Of a stretch of DNA of 64,000 nt, positions 46,598-55,731 are shown in pieces. The DNA comes from CAVRAW01 sp963716135. Lineage in GTDB: Bacteria > Planctomycetota > Planctomycetia > Pirellulales > JADZDJ01. The notes beneath the pieces were generated by a model, which saw nothing but the letters and a program-made list of their open reading frames with translations, had not been told where the DNA came from and ran no database searches. The translations under genes were made by a program, and so were the position numbers. The DNA lies in contig OY970289.1 of NCBI GenBank assembly GCA_963716135.1, forward strand, positions 3,906,001 through 3,970,000. The letters are read 5' to 3'. Position 1 is the stretch's first letter, and every line of letters begins with the position of its first letter.

Positions 46598-48742
46598 ATG
46601 CAACACACCAAAACCTTCCACATTCCGGCGCTCGACTGCCCTGACGAATTGGCGCTCATCGAGCGCAGCTTGCGCCGCGCACGTGGTGTGGAAGCACTTT
46701 CCCCCGACTACATGGCACGCAACCTGCGTGTCGAATTCGATCCGGCGCAGACCGATGCCGCGACAATCGTGCAATCAATCCAACAGGCCGGCTTCACCGC
46801 CGAAGAAACCATTGCCGATCTCCCGGTCGTGACAGTCAAGGGCGAGAACTTGCGATTGCCGCTGACGACGCTGTGGGGTGGCATGCTGCTGTTGGCCGCC
46901 GCCGTGGCGTGCTTTATCGCCGGCGGCGTCACATGGCCGGTGGCTCTGCTGGCCATCGCCGCCGCCGTGGTTTCCGGAATCAATGTCGCTTTCGCCGCCT
47001 GGCGGGCAATTCGATTGCGCGCGCTGGATATGAATGTCTTGATGACTCTGGCCGCAACCGGGGCCATCCTCATCGGCGATTTTTTCGAGGCTGCCACGGC
47101 TATGTTTTTGTTTGCCGTTTCGCTCTGGCTGGAGCGATTGAGTTTGTCCCGGGCGGAAAATGCCGTTCGGTCACTGGTCGAACTGGCCCCCAATATCGCC
47201 CATCGATTGCTGCAGCGTGGCACTGCGGCGGAAACCGTCGCCGACGTGAATCCCGCGGAGCTTTCCGTCGGCGACGCGGTTCTGGTGCGCCCCGGCGAAC
47301 GCATTCCGGCCGACGCCAAAGTGCTTTCCGGCGAGTCGGCGGTGAATCAAGCGCCGATCACCGGCGAAAGTGCGCCTGTCGAAAAACATCCAGGCGCAAA
47401 AGTATTCGCCGGCACGCTCAACGGCGAAGGCTCGCTGGTGCTGGAAGTCACACACTCGGCCGGCGACACGACGCTGGCGCACATCGCCCGCTTAATCAAC
47501 GAAGCCCGCGCGGCTCGTTCGCCGACGCAGCGGTTCGTCGATGAATTCGCCCGACTCTATACCCCGGCGGTGATCGTACTGGCGATCGCGCTCATGCTTG
47601 TTCCTTCCGTGCTCGCGCAATGGAATGTGCCCTGGGCAGCGCAAGTCGGCACGATCGGCTGGATTCACCGTGGGCTGGTGCTGCTGGTGATCGCCTGTCC
47701 CTGCGCGTTGGTGATCTCTACGCCGGTCACGATTGTCAGCGGCTTGCATCAGGCGACGCGGAATGGAATTCTAGTGAAGGGGGGAGAATTTCTGGAAAAG
47801 GCCGCCGCCCTGCAAATTCTGGCCCTCGACAAAACCGGCACTGTAACCACCGGCTCGATGAGCGTGACCGCCGTCGATGCGTTCAACGGCTCTTCGCCAG
47901 ATGAGGTGCTGCGCCTTGCCGCGGCCTTGGAACGACACAGCGAGCATCCGCTGGCGCTGGCGATCACCGGCGCCGCCGATCGCCGCGGGCTCCCCACCAC
48001 CGCGACGGCCGCCGTCGAAGCATTGCGCGGTTTGGGAGTACGTGGCGAGTTGAACGGCGAGACTTACTATCTGGGCAATGCGCGATTGTTCGCGGAGCCA
48101 CAATTCCGCTTGTCGGGCAATGATCGTGCCCAGCTCAAACCTCAAAAACAGGAAACGTTCGCCTGGCTGGGCACGACGGATCGATTGATTGGAGCGATCC
48201 AGCTCGCGGATTGCACCCGACCGGGAACGCGCGACGCCATCGCCGATTTCCGCCGGCTGGGCCTCGATCGCATCGTCATGCTCACCGGCGATAATGCCGC
48301 CGTAGCGCAGACGATTGCTCGGGAAATCGGCGTCAACGAAGTTCAGGCCGAACTGATGCCGCAAGACAAGATCGATCACGTGCGCTCGTTGGCCAAAGCA
48401 GGCCGCACCGCCATGGTTGGCGACGGCGTGAACGACGCGCCGGCTTTGGCCGCAGCCGACGTGGGCATTGCCTTGGGGGGCCAGTCCAGCGACACCGCCA
48501 TGGAAACCGCCGACGTCGTGGTGATGGCGCCCGATCTATCGAAGGTGGCGCAGTTGGTGCGGCTGTCTCGCCGCTGCCGTCGGCTGCTGAAGCAAAACAT
48601 CGTGTTCGCGCTGGCCACGAAGCTGGGCGTGCTCTTGTTGGCGGCCATTGGTTTCGCCACGATGTGGATGGCCGTCGCCGCGGATGTCGGGGCGAGCATG
48701 ATCGTCATCGCCAACGGCATGCGCATGATTCAGCGCCGTTAG
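46598..48742 (+). CDS. P1B-type heavy-metal-exporting ATPase (Zn/Cd/Pb type)
   Basis: The 714-residue protein has an N-terminal HMA-like domain with DCPDE in place of the usual CXXC (Cys14, Glu17), a variant known in Zn/Cd/Pb pumps. The pump core shows the CPC transport motif (ACPCALVIS), the actuator loop GESAPVEKHPG, the phosphorylation site DKTGTVTTG, the SEHPLA motif and VGDGVNDAPALAAADVGIAL. Six to eight membrane segments are predicted. Its role is export of Zn2+, Cd2+ or Pb2+ to the periplasm. No metal-responsive regulator gene is adjacent. It is divergent from hslV. Confidence 0.92.
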   Translation: MQHTKTFHIPALDCPDELALIERSLRRARGVEALSPDYMARNLRVEFDPAQTDAATIVQSIQQAGFTAEETIADLPVVTVKGENLRLPLTTLWGGMLLLAAAVACFIAGGVTWPVALLAIAAAVVSGINVAFAAWRAIRLRALDMNVLMTLAATGAILIGDFFEAATAMFLFAVSLWLERLSLSRAENAVRSLVELAPNIAHRLLQRGTAAETVADVNPAELSVGDAVLVRPGERIPADAKVLSGESAVNQAPITGESAPVEKHPGAKVFAGTLNGEGSLVLEVTHSAGDTTLAHIARLINEARAARSPTQRFVDEFARLYTPAVIVLAIALMLVPSVLAQWNVPWAAQVGTIGWIHRGLVLLVIACPCALVISTPVTIVSGLHQATRNGILVKGGEFLEKAAALQILALDKTGTVTTGSMSVTAVDAFNGSSPDEVLRLAAALERHSEHPLALAITGAADRRGLPTTATAAVEALRGLGVRGELNGETYYLGNARLFAEPQFRLSGNDRAQLKPQKQETFAWLGTTDRLIGAIQLADCTRPGTRDAIADFRRLGLDRIVMLTGDNAAVAQTIAREIGVNEVQAELMPQDKIDHVRSLAKAGRTAMVGDGVNDAPALAAADVGIALGGQSSDTAMETADVVVMAPDLSKVAQLVRLSRRCRRLLKQNIVFALATKLGVLLLAAIGFATMWMAVAADVGASMIVIANGMRMIQRR

Positions 48743-48756
48743 AAAAACGCCATCTG

Positions 48757-49559
48757 TCAGGCTGCCGCACGTTTCGAACCGAGCGACTTCAGCTCCTCTG
48801 TAATCGCCCCGCAGAGCGCCGCCTGCAGATCGGAGAGCGCTCGCGCCGCGACAATTCCATCCACCACGCGGTGATCGCACAATAGCGTCACGATCGATTG
48901 CCCATCTTCGTCGACTGGTCCGTAAGTCAAACTGCTGGTCAGGAAAGTTTGATGCATGCGGTTCAGCACGCCCTGGCCGGCCAGCGTGCTCATCGTGAAC
49001 GTGCCCAGTCGTATGGCCCGTTTGCGACCGGCGAGATTTTGGTTCCACCAGTAGAGCAGCCGCCGCAGCGGCGTGGGAAAGCGGCTCAGGATGAGTTGCC
49101 GACGGAAAACTTGCTCGACCTGTTCTTGTTGATAGGCGTCCATTTGCCGCTGCAGTTGCACCAGCGAATGTGATTCAGGCCGGTACAACTTCCCCCAACA
49201 AATCCGATCTTCGCCCAAGTACTGCCGATTCACCACGACCATTGCCGTACTGTGCGATTCTTCCACCAAATGCGGCCACGGCCAGCGAATATACGCGCGC
49301 CGCAGCGGGGCGTGATTCCGCGCGGCCAAGGCGTAGGCTTTCACAAACATCGTGGCCCAAGAGATGCGCGGCGTCGCCAGATTTCTCAGCCGGGCGACTT
49401 CCGCCAGGTTGCAGATTTTCTCCGTGGGAAATAGCGGCACATGGCGGGCGAAGTGCAAGCCGTCGAGCACCAGTCGGCGATTGATCGAAATGGGGACCCA
49501 CTTCGAGCCGTGTTCTGCGTGGGGCGATTTGCGCGGCCATCTTGCGGCTTCTCGTCCAT
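48757..49559 (-). CDS. 2-oxoacid dehydrogenase acyltransferase-fold protein (frame broken once)
   Basis: The product resembles the catalytic domain of lipoamide acyltransferases (chloramphenicol acetyltransferase fold): a strand-helix start (KWVPISINRRLVLDGLHFA) and a C-terminal DHRVVDGIVAARALSDL with the HXXXDG motif. There is no lipoyl or E1/E3-binding domain and no dehydrogenase genes nearby, so it is not a normal E2 subunit. The chosen ATG 49559 leads into frame only after adding one G at the GCGC at 49531-49534 (QDGRRKSPHAEHG). The free-standing type occurs widely in Planctomycetes. Substrate unknown. Confidence 0.75.
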
Positions 49560-49656
49560 GATGGCGGCTGTTTATCACGCCGCAAAAAGTGAGGCAAGAT
49601 CGCTTGCCAGCCACTCCACTAGCCAATGCCAACTTTCCGCGATATGCTCGGCTGGC

Positions 49657-50243
49657 ATGGATGCGAAAAACTCTTTTGCCCGCAGTCCGGAACTGATGTC
49701 GGCCGGCGATACGGGGCTATTGGTAGTCGACGTGCAGCAGAAGCTGATCGATTTGATCGACGGCCACGCACGGATCGTCTGGAACATCCGCCGGCTGATC
49801 GATGCCGCCAAAGCGCTCGGCATGCCGGTGCTGGCGACGGAGCAGTATCCACAAGGCTTGGGACCGACGACGGCGGAATTGTCGCCGCTGTTAGGCCGAG
49901 TGGTCAACAAGACCGCGTTCAGTTGCGGCGCGAGCGTCGAATTGTGCCAGGAACTGCGATCGTTGGGGCGGAGCAAATGGCTGGTTTGCGGCATCGAGGC
50001 GCATGTCTGCGTGCAGCAATCGGTCCTCGATCTGCTGGCCGAAGGGTTCAACATCTACGTGGCGGCCGACGCTATTGGTTCGCGCTATTCGATCGACTAC
50101 GAAATCGCGCTGCGGCGGATGGAAACTTCGGCGCGCTGCTGACGACGGTCGAAGCCGCCATGTTCGAATGGTGCCAGGATTCCAAATCGCCGCAGTTCAA
50201 GCAGATCAGCCAATTGGTGCGCGAAACCGCGCCGAAGAAGTAG
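49657..50243 (+). CDS. Isochorismatase-family hydrolase (frame broken once)
   Basis: A cysteine hydrolase of the isochorismatase fold with the triad Asp25 (LLVVDVQQKL), Lys85 (VNKTAFSC) and Cys118 (CGIEAHVCVQQS). Length about 195 residues after repair. The frame breaks at the GCGC at 50131-50136; adding one G gives METSGALLTTVEAAMFEW and a stop at 50243, the normal family end. The substrate could be a nicotinamide-like amide, isochorismate or another; the sequence does not decide. Divergent from the acyltransferase-fold gene and convergent with cinA. Confidence 0.9.
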
Positions 50244-50252
50244 GGCTGCATT

Positions 50253-51499
50253 TCATCTGCCGGCGCGAAGCAACGTCAGCCTGAGCAGATTCAACGCCTG
50301 TTTGCCGCCGCGCATTTTCAAAATGTCAGGATGCCCGGCATACGGCGATGACTTCACGGTTGCTCCATGCGGCCCTGCCACGGCATACCAGAACATCGGC
50401 GGCTCGGCGACCTGCGGATCGACTGATGGCAACTCGCCTACGGCCAACCCGTAATCCGCGCCGAGTTTGCCTCGTACCGCTTCGGCCATCAGCGCCACCA
50501 TCTGTTGCTGCGCGGCCGATGGATCAGCCGCGGAAATTCCCAGCAGTTGCGGCAGGGCGTTGTAGCTTCGCGCTACCATTCCGCCGAGAAATCGCCCCGC
50601 GCTTTCGGGCACTTCCGACAACCAATGGGCGATCATGCCGCCGCTGCCCCATTCGGCGGTCGCCAGCGTCTTGTTTTGAGCCGCGAGCAATCGCACGACC
50701 GCATGTTCAAGTTCGTCTTCCCCCTCGCCGAACACCAAATCGCCTAGGCTTTCGCGAATGGCGGCGATTGTGGGCGTCATCGATTCGTAACACGCTTCCG
50801 CCGAATCGCCCGTCGCAGTGATGCGCAGCGTAATCGTGGCTCCATGCACGGTGATGCCCACCAGGGGATCGCGGCCCCGACGAATCATGTCGCCCAGCAT
50901 CTGTTCCAAATCGCTTTCGCCGACGCCGAAACACTTGATCTGCTTATGCCGAATTACTAGCGGCTTGCCCAGCATGGCCGCGATTGCCGGCGCGACGGTT
51001 TCCCGCCACATTTCGTGGATCTCAGCGGGCACGCCGGGCAAGGCGAAGAGGCGCGCGGCGATTTTCCAGCGCGCGACAGCTCGAAATCAATTCCAGGCGC
51101 CGTGCCCGCCGGATTGGGAATCATTCGGCTGCCGCGCGGAAACATGGCTTGCAATCGATTTCGCTCGGGCATCGGCCGCTTGCGGCGGGCGAATAATCCT
51201 TGGATGTGCTCAAGCGCCGCCTCGTCGAGCACCAGTTCCACGCCGGCGGCGGCGGCCAGTGCATCTCGCGTCAGGTCGTCGGCCGTGGGACCTAAGCCAC
51301 CTGTGGAAACGATTAGATCCGCGCGCTGGGCGGCCTGGCGAAACGCCTGCATGTTTGTCTCTAGATCGTCGCCGACCGTGGTGTGCCACATCGCGCGCAC
51401 GCCGAGTTCCCCCAGGCGCGTGCTGAGCCATTGGCTGTTGGTGTCCAGCCGCTGGCCGCTGGTGAGTTCGTCGCCGATGGAAATAACTTCCGCAAGCAT
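50253..51499 (-). CDS. cinA: CinA-family protein (frame broken once)
   Basis: The N-terminal molybdopterin-binding-like domain shows AEVISIGDELTSGQ, STGGLGPTADDLTRDAL and PNPAGTAPGI (COG1058). The C-terminal domain corresponds to the NMN deamidase domain but its normally conserved AESCTGG is AEWGSGG, and the later part is divergent, so the deamidase activity is doubtful. The frame breaks near 51051-51056; adding one G/C in the GCGCGC run there gives SPRALFALPGVPAEIHEMW, where ALPGVP is the family motif. The 3' end runs toward the isochorismatase gene; the 5' end abuts a repeat and the DUF4202 gene. Confidence 0.87.
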
Positions 51500-51503
51500 A
51501 GGG

Positions 51504-51524
51504 ATCAGTGGTCCGTGGTCAGTG
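51504..51524. repeat. AGTGGTC-type repeat at the DUF4202 3' end
   Basis: Two copies of a GTGGTC unit (AGTGGTCCGTGGTCAGTG) overlap the DUF4202 stop codon and supply its last six codons, ALTTDH. It is of the slippage-like type seen at other gene ends. Confidence 0.6.
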
Positions 51525-52110
51525 CTTTTTCGACCAGGGCGCGAGCGTCGCCGGTCAGCGGCAATTCGAGCGCGGCAGCTCGGCCTTGTTTAGACATCTT
51601 CCTCCACGTCTTGCGCACGATGTCGATCAGCTTCGCTTCATCATGCTGCCGGGCAAAATCGGCGAAATAATTCTCGAGGAAGACCAGGCACACGACGTCT
51701 TCCAGCAATTGCGTTTCGGGATCGGCTTTCAACCGCTCTTTGCGCACCAAGGATTGCACGCGCTGGATCGTTGCCTGATCGTAACCGACGTCGCTCAGGA
51801 TTTGCGCCAACTTTTCGGCGTGCATTCGCTTGCAATCGTTGCGCCAGCGAAGATAGCCCGCGCGATCCATCGGATAACTGTCCCGCGGAATCGTCCAGCG
51901 GCAAATGTGCTGTCCGTGCACCGCAAGCCGCAGCGCCTCGGAAGCATCGGGCGCGAGCCGCTGCAGCCATTGCGTCATGCGGCCCGAATAGACCAATTCT
52001 TTCGGATCCAGGCGGCCGTCGGACGTTTCGCGATTCGGATCGGCCGCATTCGCTTCGTCGATCTTCTGGATCGCGGCGGCAAATCGATCGCTGTGGTCGG
52101 GTGCACTCAT
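51505..52110 (-). CDS. DUF4202 protein
   Basis: The 201-residue protein matches DUF4202: RFAAAIQKIDEANAADPN at the start, ELVYSGRMTQWLQRLAPDASE, HGQHICRWTIPRDSYPMDRAGYL, HAEKLAQILSDVGYD and LEDVVCLVFLENYFADFA near the end. The family is of unknown function; its His and acidic residues (HGQHIC; LEDVV) suggest an HD-like metal site, but this is inference. It begins 43 bases after the ATP-grasp-like gene on the same strand. The C-terminal residues come from a repeat (51504-51524). Confidence 0.88.
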   Translation of the reverse strand: MSAPDHSDRFAAAIQKIDEANAADPNRETSDGRLDPKELVYSGRMTQWLQRLAPDASEALRLAVHGQHICRWTIPRDSYPMDRAGYLRWRNDCKRMHAEKLAQILSDVGYDQATIQRVQSLVRKERLKADPETQLLEDVVCLVFLENYFADFARQHDEAKLIDIVRKTWRKMSKQGRAAALELPLTGDARALVEKALTTDH

Positions 52111-52153
52111 GTCAAATTCATTTTATGGATTTCCGCGACCACCGGTCGCGGCT

Positions 52154-53632
52154 TTATGCTGCACCGGGGCCGACCAGCGGGTGCGGCGGCCGGCCAACCA
52201 GCACGCTGCACATGCCGCCGCGCTGCGCCACGTTCACCACTTGTTTCTGAGAGGCCCGGCCGACAATTGCCAGGCCGTATTTCGTGGGCGCGAAACCAAG
52301 CACCGTGTAAAACGGCTCCAAATGCACCGCGCCGTCGTCCCCCACAAACGGAAACTCGCCCACCGGAATGCTAACCAATCGCTGCACCACTTGATCGCCG
52401 GCGACCAGCGCATTTTCAATTTCGCGCTGCCACTCGGCGGAATCCAGCAAGTGCCCCAACAGCACGCGATCGCCGCCGTAAGAGCGATTCGGCTTGATCA
52501 CCAGCATGTCTTGATGCTTGCGCACAAAGGGCAACAAATCGCCCGTCTCGCCGTCGGGCAGCGTCGTGCGGCGATCGAACAACAATCGCGTCCACGCCAC
52601 GTGGCGGCGGAACACCTGCCGCTCGTCGGCGTTGAAATACTTCCGCGCCAGCGTGGGCTCCGTCAGAATTTCCCAAGTGCTTTTGTGATCGAAATCGCCC
52701 GCGATGGTGGAGATCATGCGGTTCTCGCGAAACAGCCGGCGCATCGGCTCGATATTCACCCCTTCATTCTGCTTGAGCGCCACAAGATCGCGAACTTCAT
52801 AATCGCGATATGCCACGTCGACCGGCGTGTCCTCATACCACACCTCGCCATCCTTGACGTACAACTCGGCCGGGTCGGCGTGCAAGATTTTCAGCCCGTG
52901 GCGGTGCAGATAATATTCCGCCAGCGCCGTTTGTTCGTCGATGCCGCAGCCGGCGTACTTCGGCTCGACAAAGCACACATGCTGCCCCGGGCGGTTGATC
53001 GCTTCCAAATGTTCCAGCACTTCCTGGATGAAGAGCTCGCGCAAATCGGGGCCGCGTTCCAGTTGCAATTGCGGATCGAATCGCTGCATGACCGGCAACA
53101 CCAGATCGGCGATCAAACTATCGCAGGTGGGACCCAGATGAATTCCGCCCACGCCCGATAGATTCGGTTCGATGAAGCGCAGCGAATCCTTCCACATCGG
53201 GCTGGTGAGCTCGATCACTCCGTCGAGCCGGCCGAACACCGGATTGTTGTCGCGCTGCGCCGGCCCCCAGGAATCGTGCAGCCACGCCTCTTCGTCTTCC
53301 GAAAGGGGCACGATGCGCCGCACCTCGGCATCGGCCAGATACAGTTCGGGCAACCGCTTCAAGGCATTCAATAGCGTGAGCGACACGAAGTGCAGATACG
53401 CCAACTGGTCAGGCATCGCCGCCTGCGGGCGCAGCAGCGCACGGATGGTTTCCACCTGCCCGTCGCGCTCGTAGATGAGCCGCCGCCTCCGGGCCTCGTC
53501 GTTCATTTTGGCAACGAGGTCGGCCAACTCCTGGGGCTGAAGCGCATAGAAGACCTTTCGCACCCGGCTATCCAGGCTTAGCCCACTCAGGCCCAGTTCT
53601 TCCAGCGGCGTAAGCGTAGCGAAGCTCCTCAA
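52154..53632 (-). CDS. ATP-grasp-like (glutathionylspermidine-synthase-like) protein
   Basis: I recognise the general class but not a specific family. The 492-residue product has a C-terminal region with MLVIKPNRSYGGDRVLLG, a typical ATP-grasp phosphate-binding strand and loop, and upstream LTEPTLARKYFNADE. The N-terminal half is helical, with GRLDGVIELTSPMWKDSL, PNLSGVGGIHLGPTCDS and CFVEPKYAGCG. Circularly permuted ATP-grasp proteins make amide bonds between a carboxylate and an amine. The start codon is TTG 53632, with a weak ribosome site, so the N-terminus is uncertain. A REP-like repeat lies directly upstream. Confidence 0.6.
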   Translation of the reverse strand: MRSFATLTPLEELGLSGLSLDSRVRKVFYALQPQELADLVAKMNDEARRRRLIYERDGQVETIRALLRPQAAMPDQLAYLHFVSLTLLNALKRLPELYLADAEVRRIVPLSEDEEAWLHDSWGPAQRDNNPVFGRLDGVIELTSPMWKDSLRFIEPNLSGVGGIHLGPTCDSLIADLVLPVMQRFDPQLQLERGPDLRELFIQEVLEHLEAINRPGQHVCFVEPKYAGCGIDEQTALAEYYLHRHGLKILHADPAELYVKDGEVWYEDTPVDVAYRDYEVRDLVALKQNEGVNIEPMRRLFRENRMISTIAGDFDHKSTWEILTEPTLARKYFNADERQVFRRHVAWTRLLFDRRTTLPDGETGDLLPFVRKHQDMLVIKPNRSYGGDRVLLGHLLDSAEWQREIENALVAGDQVVQRLVSIPVGEFPFVGDDGAVHLEPFYTVLGFAPTKYGLAIVGRASQKQVVNVAQRGGMCSVLVGRPPHPLVGPGAA

Positions 53633-53635
53633 TCA

Positions 53636-53668
53636 TGCTGGGAGGGCGAGGCTCCTGCCGAGCCGCGC
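53636..53668. repeat. REP-like palindromic element
   Basis: GCGAGGCTC, CTGCC loop and GAGCCGCGC form an imperfect stem (8 of 9 pairs). The element sits in the 49-base gap between the ATP-grasp-like gene and the lysophospholipid acyltransferase gene. Read in one frame it gives GSAGASPS, a string that recurs as spurious protein ends in many planctomycete genomes (recollection). Confidence 0.6.
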
Positions 53669-53681
53669 ATCACACGGCGCT

Positions 53682-54689
53682 TCATTGTCTCAGCCGATGG
53701 CGACCATGCCAAGGCGTGATGCGATTCACGCCGCTTCGCTGGCTGCGGGGCGGCGGCGCTTGCGCGGATTTGCCACGCCACCGCCGGTGAACCCACCAAT
53801 ATTGCTCCGGAGCGCGGCGCACAATGGTTTCCAGCACGTGCGTGTACCATTGCGTCAGCGCGGTCACGTCGCGCAGGGCCGGATCCATGGCTTGCGGCTC
53901 CAGCAGCGATTCCATGGCCATCTCGTAGTGCAGGGGTCGGCCCAACCGCCGCGCATATCCGACCATCACCGCCGCCTCGTTCGACAGGGCAAACACGGCA
54001 ATCGCCTTATTGGTCGAAGCCGGCCGGCCGAAGAATTCGACCCAGCATCCCTTGTTCCCCGCGTGCTGATCGGCCAGCACCCCAAGCGTGCCGTGCCCTT
54101 CCAACAATGCGGCGGCCTCCTGAGCGCTGCCCTTCTTCTGCAACACGTACTGACCCTTAAGCGCGCGAAAGTGATTCACAAACTCATCGAGATACGGATT
54201 GTCCAGCGGCCGCGCCACTGTGAACGTGGAGAAACCGAACAATCCCAACGTGTACCCGGCCACTTCGAAATTGCCAAAATGCCCGGAGACGAATACTCGA
54301 GGGCGATTGCTGAACAACTCGCGCATCATCCAGGCTTCGTTTTTGAATTGCATGTAGTCGCGCCAATTCGTGTCGTGCACTTTGCGGGGAAAGTGGGCGA
54401 TTTCGGCCAGCATCAAAAACAGATGCTCCCACATGCGGCGCCTTAATCGGCAGCGCGCCGGCGGCGACATGTGCGGAAAAGCGTGTTGCAGGTTCTCGTC
54501 GATCAATTGCCGGCGAAACTCCAGCACGCTGGTCATCAGCCACGCCAATCCGCGCGCGATACGCTGGCAGGTTTCGATGCGGACCGCTTGCAGAAAGCAA
54601 ACGAACACTCGCACCAGCAGATAGACCGCATAGTGGCCGAGATTGGTTAATCGATCCTTGACTGGCATTGGCAGTTCATCCCTAAACAT
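53682..54689 (-). CDS. Lipid A-type (LpxL/HtrB-like) lauroyl acyltransferase
   Basis: The 335-residue protein has an N-terminal membrane helix (about 18-38) and the lysophospholipid acyltransferase motif SGHFGNFE (HX4E type, as in LpxL), then GVLADQHAGNKG, VEFFGRPA and EQYWWVHRRWRGK at the end. In the family it adds a secondary acyl chain to Kdo2-lipid A precursor at the inner membrane. This supports a lipopolysaccharide-like outer membrane. The last 20 residues (SGVNRITPWHGRH) are low complexity. It lies 76 bases downstream of the CPBP protease gene on the same strand. Confidence 0.88.
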   Translation of the reverse strand: MFRDELPMPVKDRLTNLGHYAVYLLVRVFVCFLQAVRIETCQRIARGLAWLMTSVLEFRRQLIDENLQHAFPHMSPPARCRLRRRMWEHLFLMLAEIAHFPRKVHDTNWRDYMQFKNEAWMMRELFSNRPRVFVSGHFGNFEVAGYTLGLFGFSTFTVARPLDNPYLDEFVNHFRALKGQYVLQKKGSAQEAAALLEGHGTLGVLADQHAGNKGCWVEFFGRPASTNKAIAVFALSNEAAVMVGYARRLGRPLHYEMAMESLLEPQAMDPALRDVTALTQWYTHVLETIVRRAPEQYWWVHRRWRGKSAQAPPPRSQRSGVNRITPWHGRHRLRQ

Positions 54690-54764
54690 TGCCCGCGCTA
54701 TGGCGGAATTGTGACAGGCAGGGCAGGGCGGGCAAAGATCGATTTGCCGGAGATCCTAGCTCAA

Positions 54765-55709
54765 TCAAGTTTTTGGTTCGACAAAAAACACGGCCAGGCT
54801 CACGGAATTCAAGAGGACGTGGACTGTCAGCGATGGCAGAATGCGGTGCGTTCGCTGGTACAAGAACCCCAGCACCAAGGCCAGGACGAAAAGCGGTATC
54901 GGGGCCGCGCCTTGGCCCCAATGCATCAGGGCGAACAGCGTCGAGCTGATCACGATGGGCAGCATCCCCAGCGAAAGACCGAACAAGCCCAGCGGCACTC
55001 CTGCGGGGCCAATGGCCGGCGGCTGGTCGCTTTGTGCCTCGGCCGATTCAGGATTGTCGCTGTCCGACTCGATGCCGCGCACGAGTCGCAGCTCGATTTT
55101 CTCCAACCAACCTTGCAGCAGCACACGGAAGAAGAATTCCTCGAACACCGGAGCGACGATTACCGCCGACGCCGCCGCCACGGCCCACATCGCAACATCG
55201 TTTTTTTCCTGAACCGCGCTCACGAGCTGATGATGATAGGGAATCCAATGCGTGATTAATTCCTGCAGCCCGAACACCGCTGGGGCGGCCGCGGCAAAGG
55301 CGATCACACCGCAGCGCAAATCGTTCGGCACGCGCGCCAGATCGACTCCTAAATCGCTCCACCGGGCATCCGTTTGCCAAAACAGGATGATTACTGCCGC
55401 CACCAGCGTGAGCACATTCGCCGCCAAGTTGCCCGAGAGCACGACGAAACGGGCTTGCGGGTCCAGTTCGCTCCAATCCTTGGGCATTTCCACGCCCGAC
55501 CACTTCACCGCGACGCCCAGACAAAGGCCTTGCAACAAGATGATGGCCGCGATTACCACAGCCAGATCGATGCCGCCCCAGGGGACTTGGCGGCGCGGTT
55601 CATACTGCAAGAGCGGCTGTCGCCGCCAGAGGCGCATCGCGAGCCACGCCCAAACCACCAGGCCGCCGATGAAGATGGCATCGATCAGAAAAGTGAGCAG
55701 CAAAAGCAT
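54765..55709 (-). CDS. CPBP-family intramembrane metalloprotease
   Basis: A CAAX-like membrane protease with six to eight hydrophobic segments. The three motifs are EEFFFR (EExxxR), FALMHWGQG (FxxxH) and VHVLLNSV (HxxxN), so the catalytic set is complete. The family handles prenyl-protein-like processing or bacteriocin self-immunity; the substrate here is unknown. The start at 55709 leaves 22 bases to the pgsA stop; a TTG-like start at 55742 would overlap pgsA and is less likely. Confidence 0.9.
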   Translation of the reverse strand: MLLLLTFLIDAIFIGGLVVWAWLAMRLWRRQPLLQYEPRRQVPWGGIDLAVVIAAIILLQGLCLGVAVKWSGVEMPKDWSELDPQARFVVLSGNLAANVLTLVAAVIILFWQTDARWSDLGVDLARVPNDLRCGVIAFAAAAPAVFGLQELITHWIPYHHQLVSAVQEKNDVAMWAVAAASAVIVAPVFEEFFFRVLLQGWLEKIELRLVRGIESDSDNPESAEAQSDQPPAIGPAGVPLGLFGLSLGMLPIVISSTLFALMHWGQGAAPIPLFVLALVLGFLYQRTHRILPSLTVHVLLNSVSLAVFFVEPKT

Positions 55710-55731
55710 GGTCGCAGTTGCTCGGCAGGCG

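Noticed and set aside
48757..49632. Alternative start of the acyltransferase-fold gene at 49632
   Set aside because: The 5' extension lacks family similarity and is read from the region opposite the isochorismatase start; ATG 49559 plus one added G gives a plausible protein.
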